DNA of 64,000 nt from Portulaca oleracea (taxonomy: Eukaryota; Streptophyta; Magnoliopsida; Caryophyllales; Portulacaceae). The translations under genes and the position numbers were made by a program. The DNA lies in the NCBI GenBank assembly GCA_029582165.1, contig CM055882.1:17935867-17999866 (forward strand), written 5' to 3'. Position 1 is the first letter of the stretch; every line of letters begins with the position of its first letter. The notes under the pieces were generated by a model. That model made no database searches and was not told the DNA's origin. It worked only from the letters and a program-made list of their open reading frames with translations. This document shows positions 20,167 through 30,935 of the stretch, piece by piece.

Positions 20167-23165
20167 TCACGGAGAAGTGACCTGCTTCCTGATTCTGCTC
20201 GATCGCCTAACTGGGGTTACCACTTCGTCTTCGCCCTGCAAAATACAAACGCAGTTTCAGGTTACTGAAAGTATAGTATAACTATTTTACCTTTTCTTTT
20301 TTCTTAGGACAGGGGTGACAACTTACTTTCTTGGAGGGCATAATGCTGTAGGTGGTGAAACTTCCATAGGACGAACACATTGTGTACTCTGAAGAAGAAG
20401 AAGCAAGGGACTCCCTCTTGCTGTAATCCCTCCTAGGAGGCCTCCTTTCTTGGCTTTGAGTTTGAGCCTCATCAGACCCCTTCCTTGGTGCATTCTTCTT
20501 GGTGTGAGATGAGGTCTTCTGGAAGCTGCTCATCTCGGAGGCGCACGGCTCGCTCATGTCAACCTCATCTGGACCATTCCAAGAAGATGGGCACTCGTGG
20601 ACCATCGAGGGTTCCTTCGCACTTGCTACTGACTTTTCGATCACTGTCTTCTCAGTTGGACTAGCTTTCTTTGGCTTCTTCGCATAAACCACAACTGCTG
20701 CTGTTGATACAAGCAGAGTCACAACAGCTAAACCCACTGTTGTTGTTATCTCACTTAACAATGGAAGCTCAGTACTTGTAGCTGTAACTTGAGGAACCAC
20801 TTCAGAATCAATTTTAACTTCCTCCGTTGTCTCCTCAGTCTCGATATTGTCCACAATGCTTTGACCATCAACTTTACCCAATGGCACAGCTAAGACCTCA
20901 GGTTGAACTTGAGGATCATCTGATGATAAGGAAATCTCGGGCTTGTCATCATTTTGGGACTCAAACTCATCTTCAGGACTGATGTCTTCTACTTGAGTGT
21001 GGTGTGCACAAGGAAGCTGTGATGAGGAACTCTCAGCATTTTGGAGCTCTAACTCAACATCAGAACTCATGCTAGCTTCTTCTTCTTCTTCTTCTTGGGT
21101 GTGCTCCACTTCCTGATTCTCGGCTTCATCAATCTGTGAGCTTTGTCCCATCATATCCGCACTCCGATCTTCAACATCAACCTTAGAATCTTCACCATCA
21201 TCCAGAGGAAGAACTGAATCTTCTTCCACTTTCTCAGATTCAGAACTGGCCACCCTGTGAAGACTTCACACAATTATCAACAGAAAAACAGAAACAGAAA
21301 CAGAAACATAGATATGCATGCCAGAAGGGGAAAATAATTACCCTGAGAACCCTGAGAGCGAGTCTGAGCAAGCAAAACCCTCTTCAGTTTCTTGGGTGCT
21401 TTCCATTTCTACTAGGTTGTCCACACTTGTATCTATCTCATGTGTATCTTCTTCTTCCTCAACAAAACTCAAGCTGAAATCTTCAGCCATATGATCCCCA
21501 TCGTCTTCATTTCTTTCAAGAAAAGGGCCCAACTGAAAGTCTTCTACCACATAATCATCCTCTTCTGCCCAATCAGTAAGGTTGCTAAATGTAACAGGAC
21601 CAAACTCATTAACCCCTCTAAAATTGTGAACCATCTGGGACAAATGACTCACTGAATGGGCTGACCATAGCTTGGTTCTTTGGACCAAGCCATTGAAGTT
21701 TACTTTTGCAAGATCAATGACAGCATGGGGGTCATCCTTTCCAAAACCAGGATAATATGTCACAGGATAGAATATCAAGCCAAGCAACAATATCAACCCA
21801 AACACAACCACCTTTGATTTGGTGAAAAATCGACTCCGAGGCTCAATTTCAGGTGCAGCAGCCTCTTGAATTTCCTGGGATTCACTGGGGTTTGACTCAG
21901 AAGATGGAGGCATCTCCTGGACAGAAGATGACACCTCGGTAGAACAAGAAGAAGAAGAATCTTCTTGCTCATGGGGTGAGGTTTCTGAGTAAGTTGCTTC
22001 ACTCTTTTCAGTCTCAGAACAACTTTCAGAGGCAAATTCATCTTCAAGCCTAATGCCTTGGTTAATGTAACTCTCAATTCTGGGGTTAGGCTTGTAACAA
22101 AGAAACTGAGGCCTTGGGGAAAGGTAATTGGTTTTGGGATCATATGGAGGAAGAGATGGGTCAGCATCTAGAGGAGCTATAGCAGCTGGTGATGAACAAG
22201 TATTTTTGACTTCGGAACCGGGTTTAGGCATCTCACTTAAAGGCAAAGACTGATCAGACGACTCAGTGATATTCAAAGGTACCTCAGGGCTAAGAACCAC
22301 CAAATCTGCCTCTGATTCAACAACATGTTTCTCAGGGAGTTTTGAATGTTCAGTGTCTGTCTTTGGGTCATTCTCGTCAGAAAAATCCAGGGAGCTCATG
22401 GTGAAAAACTGGAACTTGCCATCAGACAACGAGGCAGACGTTCGAATCGCCTCATTCCTTTCTCCCAAAACTTTCTTCCTCGGAGATTGGTTGATCTTTG
22501 AGGCAGCTGAAATTGTTGGGGACATGAAGTTCTTGGAACCCTTCAACACAGATGGGGATCGCGGTCTCACACCGTTTGGCTTTGAATTGGCTTGATGATC
22601 ATTCTCCTTCTGCTCATGGTCTCTACTAAATGAATTTCTTCTTGTAATTTCTGAAAACATGGGAAGATCATAATTAGAGTCTTAGAGGATGCCCTAAGGG
22701 TCTTTTTCTTTGAAATTGTCCCCAGAAATCACAGCATTAAATCAAGAAGCTACTAATCATAAAACAAGGCGAAATAAAGAATGATCAAGACTGCAAATTA
22801 CCAGCAAAAGAAATGATAAAGAATTCATATCTGAAGCAACAAAGTATCAACCCCAAACCGATGAAGAAAAGAACCAAATGAAATTGACGACCCAGAAAGC
22901 AATATGAAACAGTAATTAACAATTCCATGTTTAATTGAGAGAGAGGGAGAGTACCAGCAGGACTATTAGCAGGGGTGTTGGGCACGAAGCTCCGAGGTTG
23001 CGAAATTATGGAAGGTTTTCCAAGTGGGTAACCACTGAAGCTCTTCCTAGCAGGAACAACCCCTTCTAGATCTGGATGGGTTCTTGGATTAGGGTTAGGG
23101 TTAGGGTTAGGGTTTGGTCTCATCGACATTGGAGATGGAGATCGATTCGACGAACTAATCACCAT
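20167..23165 (-). CDS. Acidic protein with two membrane segments (four exons)
   Basis: Exons on the minus strand: 23165-22955, 22650-21342, 21254-20291 and 20235-20167. All introns are GT-AG, and the phases give 2553 coding bases (850 residues). The ATG at 23165 is chosen because the open frame further upstream begins only at a TTG. Residues 1-70 are Ser/Pro/Asn-rich with an (NP)5 tract. The middle is acidic and Ser-rich. Hydrophobic segments lie at about 350-369 (VVVFGLILLLGLIFYPV) and 677-697 (TTVGLAVVTLLVSTAAVVVY), the second followed by AKKPKK. A Ser-rich region with SSSSEYTMCSSYGSFTTYS precedes the C-terminus TPVRRSSRIRKQVTSP, a short basic motif. I recognise this as a plant-type uncharacterised membrane protein, not a named family. 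Likely an integral membrane protein with long acidic loops; the compartment is unknown. The model is solid, the function open. Confidence 0.87.
23089..23117. repeat. Telomere-like (TTAGGG)n in coding exon 1
   Basis: Four TTAGGG units followed by TTTGG. On the coding strand they read (AACCCT)n and encode the Asn-Pro tract near residues 18-27. Confidence 0.95.
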
Positions 23166-23189
23166 TGATTGACTGCTCAATCTCTTCAA

Positions 23190-24232
23190 GTTTCAAATCA
23201 AAGTAACAGTCTTTGAAGATGAATTTTCTGCGTTCGATTTCAGAGGGAGTGTATAGTGCGAGAAAGGAAATGGTAACGGCTAGTTTTCTGCAAGAAGGGG
23301 GCCAATGGTGTTTGGAAATTTAAATTGGCGAAAATATGACCGTTTGAGGAAAGGAAATGGGTATATTTTTAATTATGAGTAGGATTATGAAAAGGTCTTC
23401 GGAGCCGTTGGATCACTGAGAGGGAGATTTTGGTGGATTGTTTTCAGCTTAATACCCTTTTTTAGTATCTTTTTTGTTGCTTCCTCTAACAATGCTTGAA
23501 CTTTTAAAAAGTTTACTGTTTTATAGACGTTGGACTTTGATCCTATATGGCTATATGCATGCTTCAACCGCATTCTTCCTAGTATATTTGCGATTTGAAA
23601 ATGCGTGTAACTTGACTTTTGCTACAAAACAAAATATTTGAGTTTCATCCCAAGCTAAAGGCATTTCTTTTTAATTTGATTAAAATTTCCTACATCATTT
23701 GAAAATTAAAATTTAATGTAATTTAATTTGGTGGTCAATTGTTTGTTTATGGAAAATACAACAAATATCTGAACTATAATTAACTAAAATTAATATAATT
23801 AACAGGTATAAAATAAATATTTTGTTTAGACTTTTCCTAAAATATTTAATATAAATACAAGTATAAATAAATGACATTTTTAATTAATGATTGGTTAATG
23901 ATATACGTTGAAACTATGTAATAAAGTTATATGTTTTACTTTGGATACAACACAAGCATCGCTTAAGAATTTTTGTCCAATCACATAACATACACAATCT
24001 CGTTTGCGAATTTGAAAAATTGTATTTTTGTATATGATGAAATAATTATAAACTTAAGTAATATGATCTATTATTGAATAAAGAAATAATATTATTTACA
24101 ATAGTATATATTCATATCGAAAGATGAATATTATTTGATGTAAGAAGACAACAACAAACTTCCATATGAAACACGCTTAAGCGCAATTTGTGGCATCCAT
24201 ATGTAAGTAGTCTTCCCTCCATGTAGGGGTGT
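23190..24232. other. Upstream region of the membrane-protein gene, AT-rich
   Basis: Promoter territory of the minus-strand gene, then AT-rich DNA. No TATA box could be assigned with confidence and no other gene is seen. Confidence 0.45.
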
Positions 24233-24505
24233 GTGCATTATTCGGTTTTGAACCAAATAAACCGAAAACTGAATCGAATAAAACCGGTCCAAACCGATCC
24301 GATTTTATTCTTGGTTCGGTTTTCGATTTGGACTTTAAGCCTTATTCGATTTTCGTTTTTATTCAATTCCAGTAAAAATCCAAATAGATATGTGCATTAT
24401 TCGGTTTTGAACCGAATAAACCGAGAACCGAACCAGTTTTATTCGGTTCGGTTTTTTGTTTGGACTGCACCTCTTATTCGGTTCCGTTCATTTTGGAACT
24501 GATGA
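24233..24505. repeat. Imperfect tandem/palindromic 'CGGTTTTGAACC' repeat
   Basis: The block GTGCATTATTCGGTTTTGAA occurs near 24233 and near 24392, about 160 bp apart. Both copies contain AACCGAATAAACCGA/TCGGTTCGGTT inverted pairs, so the region is dense in short inverted repeats. Origin unknown, probably a decayed non-autonomous transposon. Confidence 0.6.
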
Positions 24506-25109
24506 ACAGCCCTGCCTCCATGAATTGTAGTTCATAGAAACATTGATCCCAACAGATCCACAAAAAAAAACAATTTTGTAAAACCACTTCTTAAAACCAA
24601 CTTAAGCCTTTGGAAATGAAAAACACCCTTGTTAAAACCACTTTTTAAAATCAAGAAGGTTTAGGAAGTTAAAAGACATGTATGTATGTTCCATGTAGCT
24701 AAGAGTTGGATGTACCTCTGCAAACGATTTGTAGAGGCTACACAACAACAAACCAAATCCAACCATAAACACTACCATCATTTCTTACCCTACAATCTTA
24801 AATTGACAATAATTTCTCATGTAAGAATAATATATAATTTACTTTTCCTATTTCCATTGCCTATCCTATCTTCTTTTCTTTCTTTATTCTGTGGGTAGAA
24901 AGACATTAAAAAAAAAAAGAAAAAACAAAGCAAAAGCTAAGGAATGACTTGCCCATCCTATCTCCACATATATACTTCTATTGACAATTTCAAATATAGG
25001 ATCAGTTAAACTTATCATCATATTTATCATTGTATATTATATATAATCTCAATTAAAAAAATTAAATTTACAATAAATCATGGAATAATTAACTAAACAT
25101 GTTCTTTTT
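24506..25109. other. Intergenic, no gene seen
   Basis: AT-rich with an A-run near 24908. A near-duplicate phrase TTAAAACCACTTYTTAAAA occurs at about 24577 and 24631. Confidence 0.45.
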
Positions 25110-26285
25110 AATTGGATAGGGAAGGAGCGAGGCTTCAACAATAAAATCCATGGATTGGCTGATGTGAGTTGGGCTGGTGACCCCCATGAAATCAAGGAAG
25201 AGTTCTTCAAACACTTTAGGAATCTATTCAAGGAAAACAAGAGAACTAAGGAGATGGATTGCATGGGAGGATGCTTAATTTCTTGCACCACATCAAGAAT
25301 GAGTTAACGGATGCGGATCGATGTGTTCTCATGGCATCCATGAATCCTGATGAGGTAAAGCGGGTTGTCTTCTAGCTGGACGCGGATAAAGCCTCGGGGC
25401 CCAGATGGTGTTTCTTCGGCATTTTTCGAACAATGCTCGGGCCAAGTTGGTGTTGAAGTGTATAATGCAATCATTAATGCGTTCTCCACCGGTCTCTTTG
25501 TTCGAGCTATTAGTATGACTAGTGTTGTTGTGTTAAAAAAAGGGCCAAACGTAGAGACGGTTGGAGATTTCCGTTCAATTAGCCTGTGTAATGCTATATA
25601 CAAGATTATGACTAAGTGCTCGGTCAATAGAATGAGGAGATTCATGGCTAAGTTGGTCAGCCCCTTTTAAAACGCGTTTGTCCTTGGTCACATGATTTCG
25701 GATAGTGCTTTAATCCCCAATGAAATCATGTCTATGCAGCAAAAAAAGAGATCCAGAAAACAGTATGTGGCACTCAAAGTTGACATGAGCAAGGCATACG
25801 ACCGGGTCAGACGAGACTTTCTTAGGAATGTTCTCAAAGCTTTTGGGTTTCATTCCCATTGGGTTGAGCTTATCTTGTGGTGTGTTACCTCAGTATCATA
25901 TTCAGTGTGTGTTAATGGTAATAGTCCACTTTCTTTGAACTTGAAAGGGGGCTCAGGCACGGTGATCCACTTTCGTCGAACCTCTTCTTACTGATGCTGG
26001 AAGTACTTTCTGCTAATTTGCTGGAGTTTGAAGGAAATGTTTGATTGAGGGAGTTACCCTTGGCAGAAGGGGGAGTCTCACAATCTCACATCTCTTTTTT
26101 GTAGATGATGCTTTTTATCTTCAGCGCAACCAACATGGACTCTTGCCAGCATTTAAAGACTTTGCCAGACTCCTTTATGCAGATTTCGGGCCTGACAATC
26201 AATATTCAGAAGTCGATGGCGATCGTTTCCAAAGGCCTAAATGAGTGGGAAAACCAGATTTTGGGCCCCATAATAGGAAGGTTAT
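25110..26285 (+). pseudogene. L1-type LINE reverse transcriptase relic
   Basis: Pieces in order: DVSWAGDPHEIKEEFFKHF and FRNLFKEN (linker before RT), SSSWTRIKPRGPDGVSSAFF, VVVLKKGP-NVETVGDFRSI and SLCNAIYKIM (RT blocks 1-3), VALKVDMSKAYDRV (block with the first catalytic Asp), SLNLKGGSG (degenerate GDP region), and LFFVDDAF/FADDAFLFS (the xDD catalytic block) near 26095. Stops at 25375, 25668 and 25992 and several frameshifts break it. No endonuclease is left on the 5' side and no RNase H or A tail on the 3' side; the relic stops abruptly near 26285. Confidence 0.85.
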
Positions 26286-27587
26286 GATATCTGAAAATAT
26301 ATGAATATTCAGAATAATTAATCTGTAAAATTCAGAAAGTTTAACCTATTCGGAATATTTATGCGATAATAGGAAGATTTGAAGGTGATTAGGAAGGTTT
26401 GAATTTGTCAAATTAGTCATATAAGATATATTGAGTGTAATCTTGTCTCACGATAATCACAATACTATGGATTATTTGCCAAATTCGGATTAGGAAAATA
26501 TGAAAGTACATGGAAAAAAAATGAACGTACATGGAAAAAAATAGTATAAGGTGTCGTTGATGTGACTGTTAAATTATCGTTGATGTGACTTTTAAATTAT
26601 CGTCCATTATTTTTTGGTAAGTACGTAGCAGAGTCATCATATTAATATCCAGTGTAAAAGTGATTAATAATATATTTGGTATGTTTGATACAATGCAGTG
26701 ACAACAATGCTAAACCTGGAAATGGAGATGTCAAATGAGGGTCAAATTAGTGACGAGAATAACATAGAAATTGATCGCAGTATGACTATATTTTTATGTT
26801 GCTTATATGACTATCAGTATTGTACGAGTATTTTGTATTGTTATAATGACAATCTTACAAAATTATTCGAATATATTGTTCTCTTAAACGCCATAATGCA
26901 TGTATGACTATTTGGGCTTAATAAGGAGACTATTATGCTTAATAAATATCGTCATTTTGAAATTTTCATGCCTTTAAAATGAAAAAGTGACATAATGAGT
27001 CTGTCGGTGTAACTATTACTTATTTGTTTTGAATATGTTGTTAATTGTGAACCTTATTGCACTTAGTTTTGCCAAGGTGACTATAACCTTTTAATAAAGC
27101 AACCATTTTAGTTTTGTCAAATGTCAATATGCGAAGTGTGGCTATTGGAATTGTTCATGTGACTATTATGATTATGTTTTATGAAAATTGTCATACAAGG
27201 TACGGTCATTAATTTTTTAATAATGTGATTGTCTTGGAAATTTAGAAATATTTTCAATTTACATGTGACTTTATTAGTTATATGACTATAACTACTACAA
27301 TAACAACCTCTATATGTGTCACGGAACATAAAAATTTGTCACCATTGAGTCATATATTAGTAACATTCATTCTAATAGTTATGTGATTGTTGCTATTATA
27401 AATACATGTGTGACCATGACTATTATAATAATAAAAAAAAAGACATTTGTGTCCAATAATGTATTGTTAGTCACCTTTTTGTCGTATATTAGTCATCTAT
27501 ATGCTAATATACGAAATAAGCCTAGTAGAATTTATTTTTGTTCATTTTAACTGTATATCTATAATAATCGGGATACCATAATATTAG
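26286..27587. repeat. AT-rich region dense in TGACTAT/TAGTCAC motifs
   Basis: No gene. Short motifs GTGACTATTA, TATGACTAT and ATTAGTCAC recur many times. A 23-bp unit (TGTGACTGTTAAATTATCGT type) is tandemly duplicated at about 26564-26612. From about 27470 the pattern becomes longer units of about 100-120 bp beginning TATATTAGTCACC. Confidence 0.5.
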
Positions 27588-27642
27588 CCTTCCTCGAACC
27601 CCCGCTTATGGGGACGCTTTATACACCGGGCTGCCCTTTTGA
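27588..27642 (+). mobile_element. SINE 3' end fragment (Au-like)
   Basis: Reads CCTTCCTCGAACCCCCGCTT then CACCGGGCTGCCCTTTT. The 'ACCGGGCTGCCCTTTT' tail after a GGACCCCGC-type block is characteristic of the plant Au SINE family. Only the tail is present, and no pol III promoter boxes are seen upstream. Confidence 0.6.
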
Positions 27643-27853
27643 TGTTATAGTCACCCATATTCTAATACAAATAAATAGATTTAGTATGGTTCTTTTTCTA
27701 CGTTTTAACTAAATGGAGGTATGGTATTATATTAGTCAGTTTTGCATCGTATATTAGTCACCTATATTCCAATACAATTAGTAGAGCTACCAAGAGCTTT
27801 TCCTTGTGCATTTTAACTAGGAAAAATTGAGATGACATAAAATATTAGTCACC
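27643..27853. repeat. TAGTCACC tandem repeat, left part
   Basis: Degenerate units of about 100-120 bp with the shared phrases TATATTAGTCACCTATATTC, TTTTAACTA and GGTATGGTATTA. The array is cut by the hAT-type insertion at 27854 and resumes at 30256. Confidence 0.6.
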
Positions 27854-28363
27854 CAGTGGTCGATCCCGATCATTAACTTAGGGGTGTCAAATATACTTGT
27901 CATTACATAAGAGTTTTTATAAAATAAAATAATAAAATTTAAATAAATAACAATAAAAATAAAATAATTAAATAACATACTCACAAAGTTAACAAATTAA
28001 AATTTCACATCATCCTATAAATATGTTCACCAAATAAATTGAATTTTCACATTAACTAGATATTTATATCCTAAACTTTATACTGATACTCAATTACCCA
28101 ATTCATTGACTTACACTTTTTGTTTATAAAAAAATAATCTGGTACTCCCTCCGTCCTAATTAATTTGTCTAGTTTATTTTTTCACGGTTTTTGATGCAAC
28201 ACTTTGACCGTTAATTTCAGGGTTTATCTTAGCAAGAAATAATATTGCCCGTTTGCTTTTCGTCGCCCCCTTTTTACTAATGTCGCCCACTTTTTCATAA
28301 TAATTTCCAATATCGCCCTTGACCCTTCACTCTCTAACTTCTCTCTAGTTTTTCTCAAATAAT

Positions 28364-28397
<34 letters not shown>

Positions 28398-28530
28398 ACA
28401 AAAAATTAATAATAATAATAATAATATTTACAATTTATTTTTTAAAAAAAATTGTAATTATTTTTATTATTTTTATTGTTATTATTGTTAATATTATTAT
28501 TATTATTCCTATTATTATTATTATTATTAT

Positions 28531-28690
28531 CATTATTAATATTAAATTGCAATGTTATTATTAATAAATTAACAGTTTTTGAAATTCAACCTAAATTGCA
28601 ATGTTATTATTAAATTTAGGTTGAATTTCAAAAACCGTTAATTTATTAATAATAACATTGTAATTTAATATTAATAATGATAATAATAAT
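28531..28690. repeat. AT-rich near-perfect palindrome
   Basis: Arms of about 60 bp around AACCTAAATT and AAATTTAGGTT with a short loop. The loop sequence GCAATGTTATTATT also occurs within the left arm. Confidence 0.85.
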
Positions 28691-28735
28691 AATAATATTA
28701 ATGATAATATTTACAAAAAAAAATTTAAAAAAAAA

Positions 28736-28868
28736 TCCGAAAATACGGTTGCGGCACGAAATATATGGCGGCGCCGTGCGGTGCCGCACTTAGATCGCGG
28801 CAACACCACGGCCGTGCCGAGATCTAAGTGCGGTACCGCACGTTTCGTGCCGCAACCGTATTTTCGGA
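28736..28868. repeat. GC-rich palindrome, copy 1
   Basis: Arms TCCGAAAATACGGTTGCGGC and its complement enclose GCACTTAGATC and GATCTAAGTGC inner arms. It is a sharp GC island in otherwise AT-rich DNA. Confidence 0.88.
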
Positions 28869-28965
28869 TTATTTTTTAAAAAAATAATTTTTTTAAATAT
28901 TATTATTAATATTAATATTATTGTAAATATTAATAATAATATTTACAATTTTTTTTAAAAAAAAA

Positions 28966-29110
28966 TCTGAAAATACGGTTGCGGCGCGCCAATGGCGGTA
29001 CGCGGCGGTGCCGCACTTAGATCTCGGCACAGCCGTGGTGTTGCCGCGATTTAAGTGCGGCACCGCCGCGGCGCCGCCGCACGTTTCGTGCCGCAACCAT
29101 ATTTTCCGAT
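28966..29110. repeat. GC-rich palindrome, copy 2 (inverted relative to copy 1)
   Basis: The same outer arms as copy 1. Its centre (ATCTCGGCACAGCCGTGGTG) is the reverse complement of the centre of copy 1, so the two palindromes form a higher-order inverted pair. Confidence 0.85.
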
Positions 29111-29469
29111 TTTTTTTAAAAAAATTTTTGTAAATATTATTATTATTATTATTATTATTATTAGAGAGAGAAATTAGAGAGGAGAGAGGAGTGAAAAAGG
29201 ATAGGGGTAAAATAGTCATTTGGGGGGCGACATTAGTAAAAAGGGGGGCGACGTTAAGCAATGCCCCATAATATTGTATTCAGATAAAAATAATTTTCAT
29301 CACAAATCTAATAGTGACAGTTTTTTTATTATTGAAATAGTGGTAGTCTTATAATAACTCAATATATAATTTGATAAATAAACGGTCAAAATTCAAAATT
29401 TTTGACATAATTAGTCAATATGGACAATTTATTTAGGACAGGGGAAGTAATATTTTAGGGTTTTTGGGT

Positions 29470-30071
29470 TGTTTCTAAATTGGACTGTAACCACAAATTT
29501 TCTAATCTAAATTAATTAAGACAAGAAAAAAATGGACAAATATAATTTGTATTGATTTCAAAGAATTTGGGTACAATCTCTATAATATTTGTTACAAGAT
29601 GAACAAATAAAAATTCTCTGATTCGATCTCTATCGTCTTCTTGAAGGAGGGCCGATGGGCTTGAATCTCGATCAAGTTGATGTTGAATCTCTAGAACAAA
29701 CGACACAAAGAGAACTGTTTGTTGATTAATTCTAGAGAGTCTTCTTATGTTTAAATTTTTCTATCCCCCTTAATGAGAAGAGGTAGAGTCCTATTTATAG
29801 GGAAAAAACTTGATATCTCTCTTGGGCTTATGACTTGGTAGTTTTTGTGGGCTGTTGTCAGGGCCTTAGGTCTGAGTTGACTTGACAGTCCATTTGACTT
29901 TGACTTGGTAGTCGGTGTGGGCCATTGTCCGAGCCTTAGGCTTGGGTTGATTTGAAGTCCATTTGACTTTGACTTGGTAGTCAACTTTGAGCAATTTTTA
30001 GTTGAATAAATCAAATTAATTAATTTGGACCAACCTAAAATAATTTACTTAATTTATTTTATAACTTGACA
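29470..30071 (-). mobile_element. Putative solo LTR (minus strand)
   Basis: Bounded by TG at 29470 and CA at 30071. The minus strand contains CCCTATAAATAGGACTC (TATA box near 29790) and, about 200 bp further, a transcript-end-like phrase AATCAATACAAAT near 29550. A unit of about 70 bp starting GACTTGGTAGT is repeated from 29832, 29902 and 29971. No matching 5-bp duplication was found, so the boundaries and even the class are uncertain. Confidence 0.4.
29832..29985. repeat. Tandem repeat of about 70 bp
   Basis: Units begin GACTTGGTAGT at 29832, 29902 and 29971 (the last truncated) and share GGGCCTTAGG-like and GTCCATTTGACTTT blocks. Confidence 0.75.
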
Positions 30072-30255
30072 CTATTTTGATTTTTTTTAGTGCCTACATG
30101 GACACCCTATTATGTTTTTTTCTGAGATTTTTTTTGTACGGTGTCCACTTGATCCAATTAAAAGAATTTTTTCCGAATAGCATTAGAGAATCACAAATTT
30201 TTTTTAGTGAAGGGTGTCCGTGGACACCCCTAGAAGGGCTACATATCCACCACTG

Positions 30256-30480
30256 TAGTCACCCTTAGATTAAATGCTAGTCATATATTCTAATGTGAAT
30301 TAATATATCTAATACAATTAATATTCTATTGTAAATTAGTTAATTGGAAAAAATCGATACAATGTAATATTAGTCACCCCTTGAATCATATATTAGTCAC
30401 TTATTCTAACACAATTAAAAAAATCCGGTGAAAAGAAAATTATTTATACGATGAACTAAATAATTGAAAAATGTCGACAT
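30256..30480. repeat. TAGTCACC tandem repeat, right part
   Basis: Continuation of the array left of the hAT insertion, with ATTAGTCACCCCTTG, CATATATTAGTCAC and TTCTAACACAATT phrases. Confidence 0.55.
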
Positions 30481-30935
30481 ATCATGATCTTAAAATAGAC
30501 AATTTTATAATGAAACAAGAATATTGAAACTGCCTAAACTATGAACAGTATATTTTAATTATTTAATTAAAAATATTAACCCAAGATTTGATTTCGTTTG
30601 CCCATTATTGTGTGCCAAACATATAACGTGTCAATCAAATAAATTAAAGAAGGAAATTATCTTTCCTTTCCTATTCTAGTGGACGATTATTTTTTTTAAA
30701 AAAAAATATTTTGTATTAAACACAACCCGATATTTGTAATACACTCTCCATATAGTCGTTGAACATTTATTTTGACAAAATTGGCCACGTATACGGTCTC
30801 ACGATAAATGTGGACGAAATTATCGTGAGACCGTCATAATTTGCGTTTTATAATTTAGTTTGTCTAACATATAATTGTGGACGAAGGTAGTATTTATTTC
30901 TTTTTACAATTACTTTCTCCATTTTTTCTTTAGTA
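30481..30935. other. Intergenic with a short perfect hairpin
   Basis: AT-rich, no gene. It contains a 15-bp perfect stem at 30793-30834, listed separately. Confidence 0.5.
30793..30834. repeat. Perfect 15-bp hairpin
   Basis: ACGGTCTCACGATAA (30793-30807) pairs with TTATCGTGAGACCGT (30820-30834) around a 12-base loop. Probably the remains of a tiny foldback MITE; too short for a typical miRNA precursor. Confidence 0.85.

Larger units (their letters stand above)
28247..29267. mobile_element. Multi-palindromic foldback element with terminal inverted repeats
   Basis: A 1021-bp insertion flanked by ATAATATT (28239-28246 and 29268-29275; a 9-bp reading ATAATATTG is also possible depending on the boundary). 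Ends: TTGCTTTTCGTCGCCCCC on the left and the complement of the right, TTGCTTAACGTCGCCCCC, continuing through TTTTTACTAATGTCGCCC. The interior contains an AT-rich palindrome (28531-28690), long (ATT)n/(AAT)n runs and two GC-rich palindromes (28736-28868, 28966-29110). No open frame of substance. Duplication length fits hAT (8) or MULE (9). Confidence 0.8.
28145..29447. mobile_element. Stowaway MITE split by a palindromic element
   Basis: Flanked by TA (28143-28144, 29448-29449). Ends CTCCCTCCGTCCTAATTAAT and the complement of AATTTATTTAGGACAGGGGAAG are inverted. The MITE's own sequence is 28145-28246 plus 29276-29447, roughly 270 bp, close to the size of the other Stowaway copies here. Confidence 0.85.
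27854..30255. mobile_element. hAT-type non-autonomous element
   Basis: Ends CAGTGGTCGATC and the complement of the right end, CAGTGGTGGATA, are inverted repeats beginning CAGTGG; a matching AGGGGTGTC block follows on both sides. It is flanked by perfect 8-bp duplications TAGTCACC (27846-27853 and 30256-30263), the length expected of hAT elements. No transposase is seen. It contains a Stowaway MITE (28145-29447), which contains a palindromic element (28247-29267), plus a putative solo LTR (29470-30071). Without these it would be roughly 0.5 kb. Confidence 0.85.

Noticed and set aside
21793..22167. 124-codon minus-strand frame
   Set aside because: Alternative frame of exon 2 of the two-membrane-segment gene.
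29470..30071. Firm solo-LTR call
   Set aside because: TG/CA ends and a TATA box are present, but no 5-bp target duplication; kept only at low confidence.
27643..30480. CRISPR-like array from regularly spaced TAGTCAC repeats
   Set aside because: Repeats are degenerate and tandem without unique spacers, and this is a plant nuclear region.
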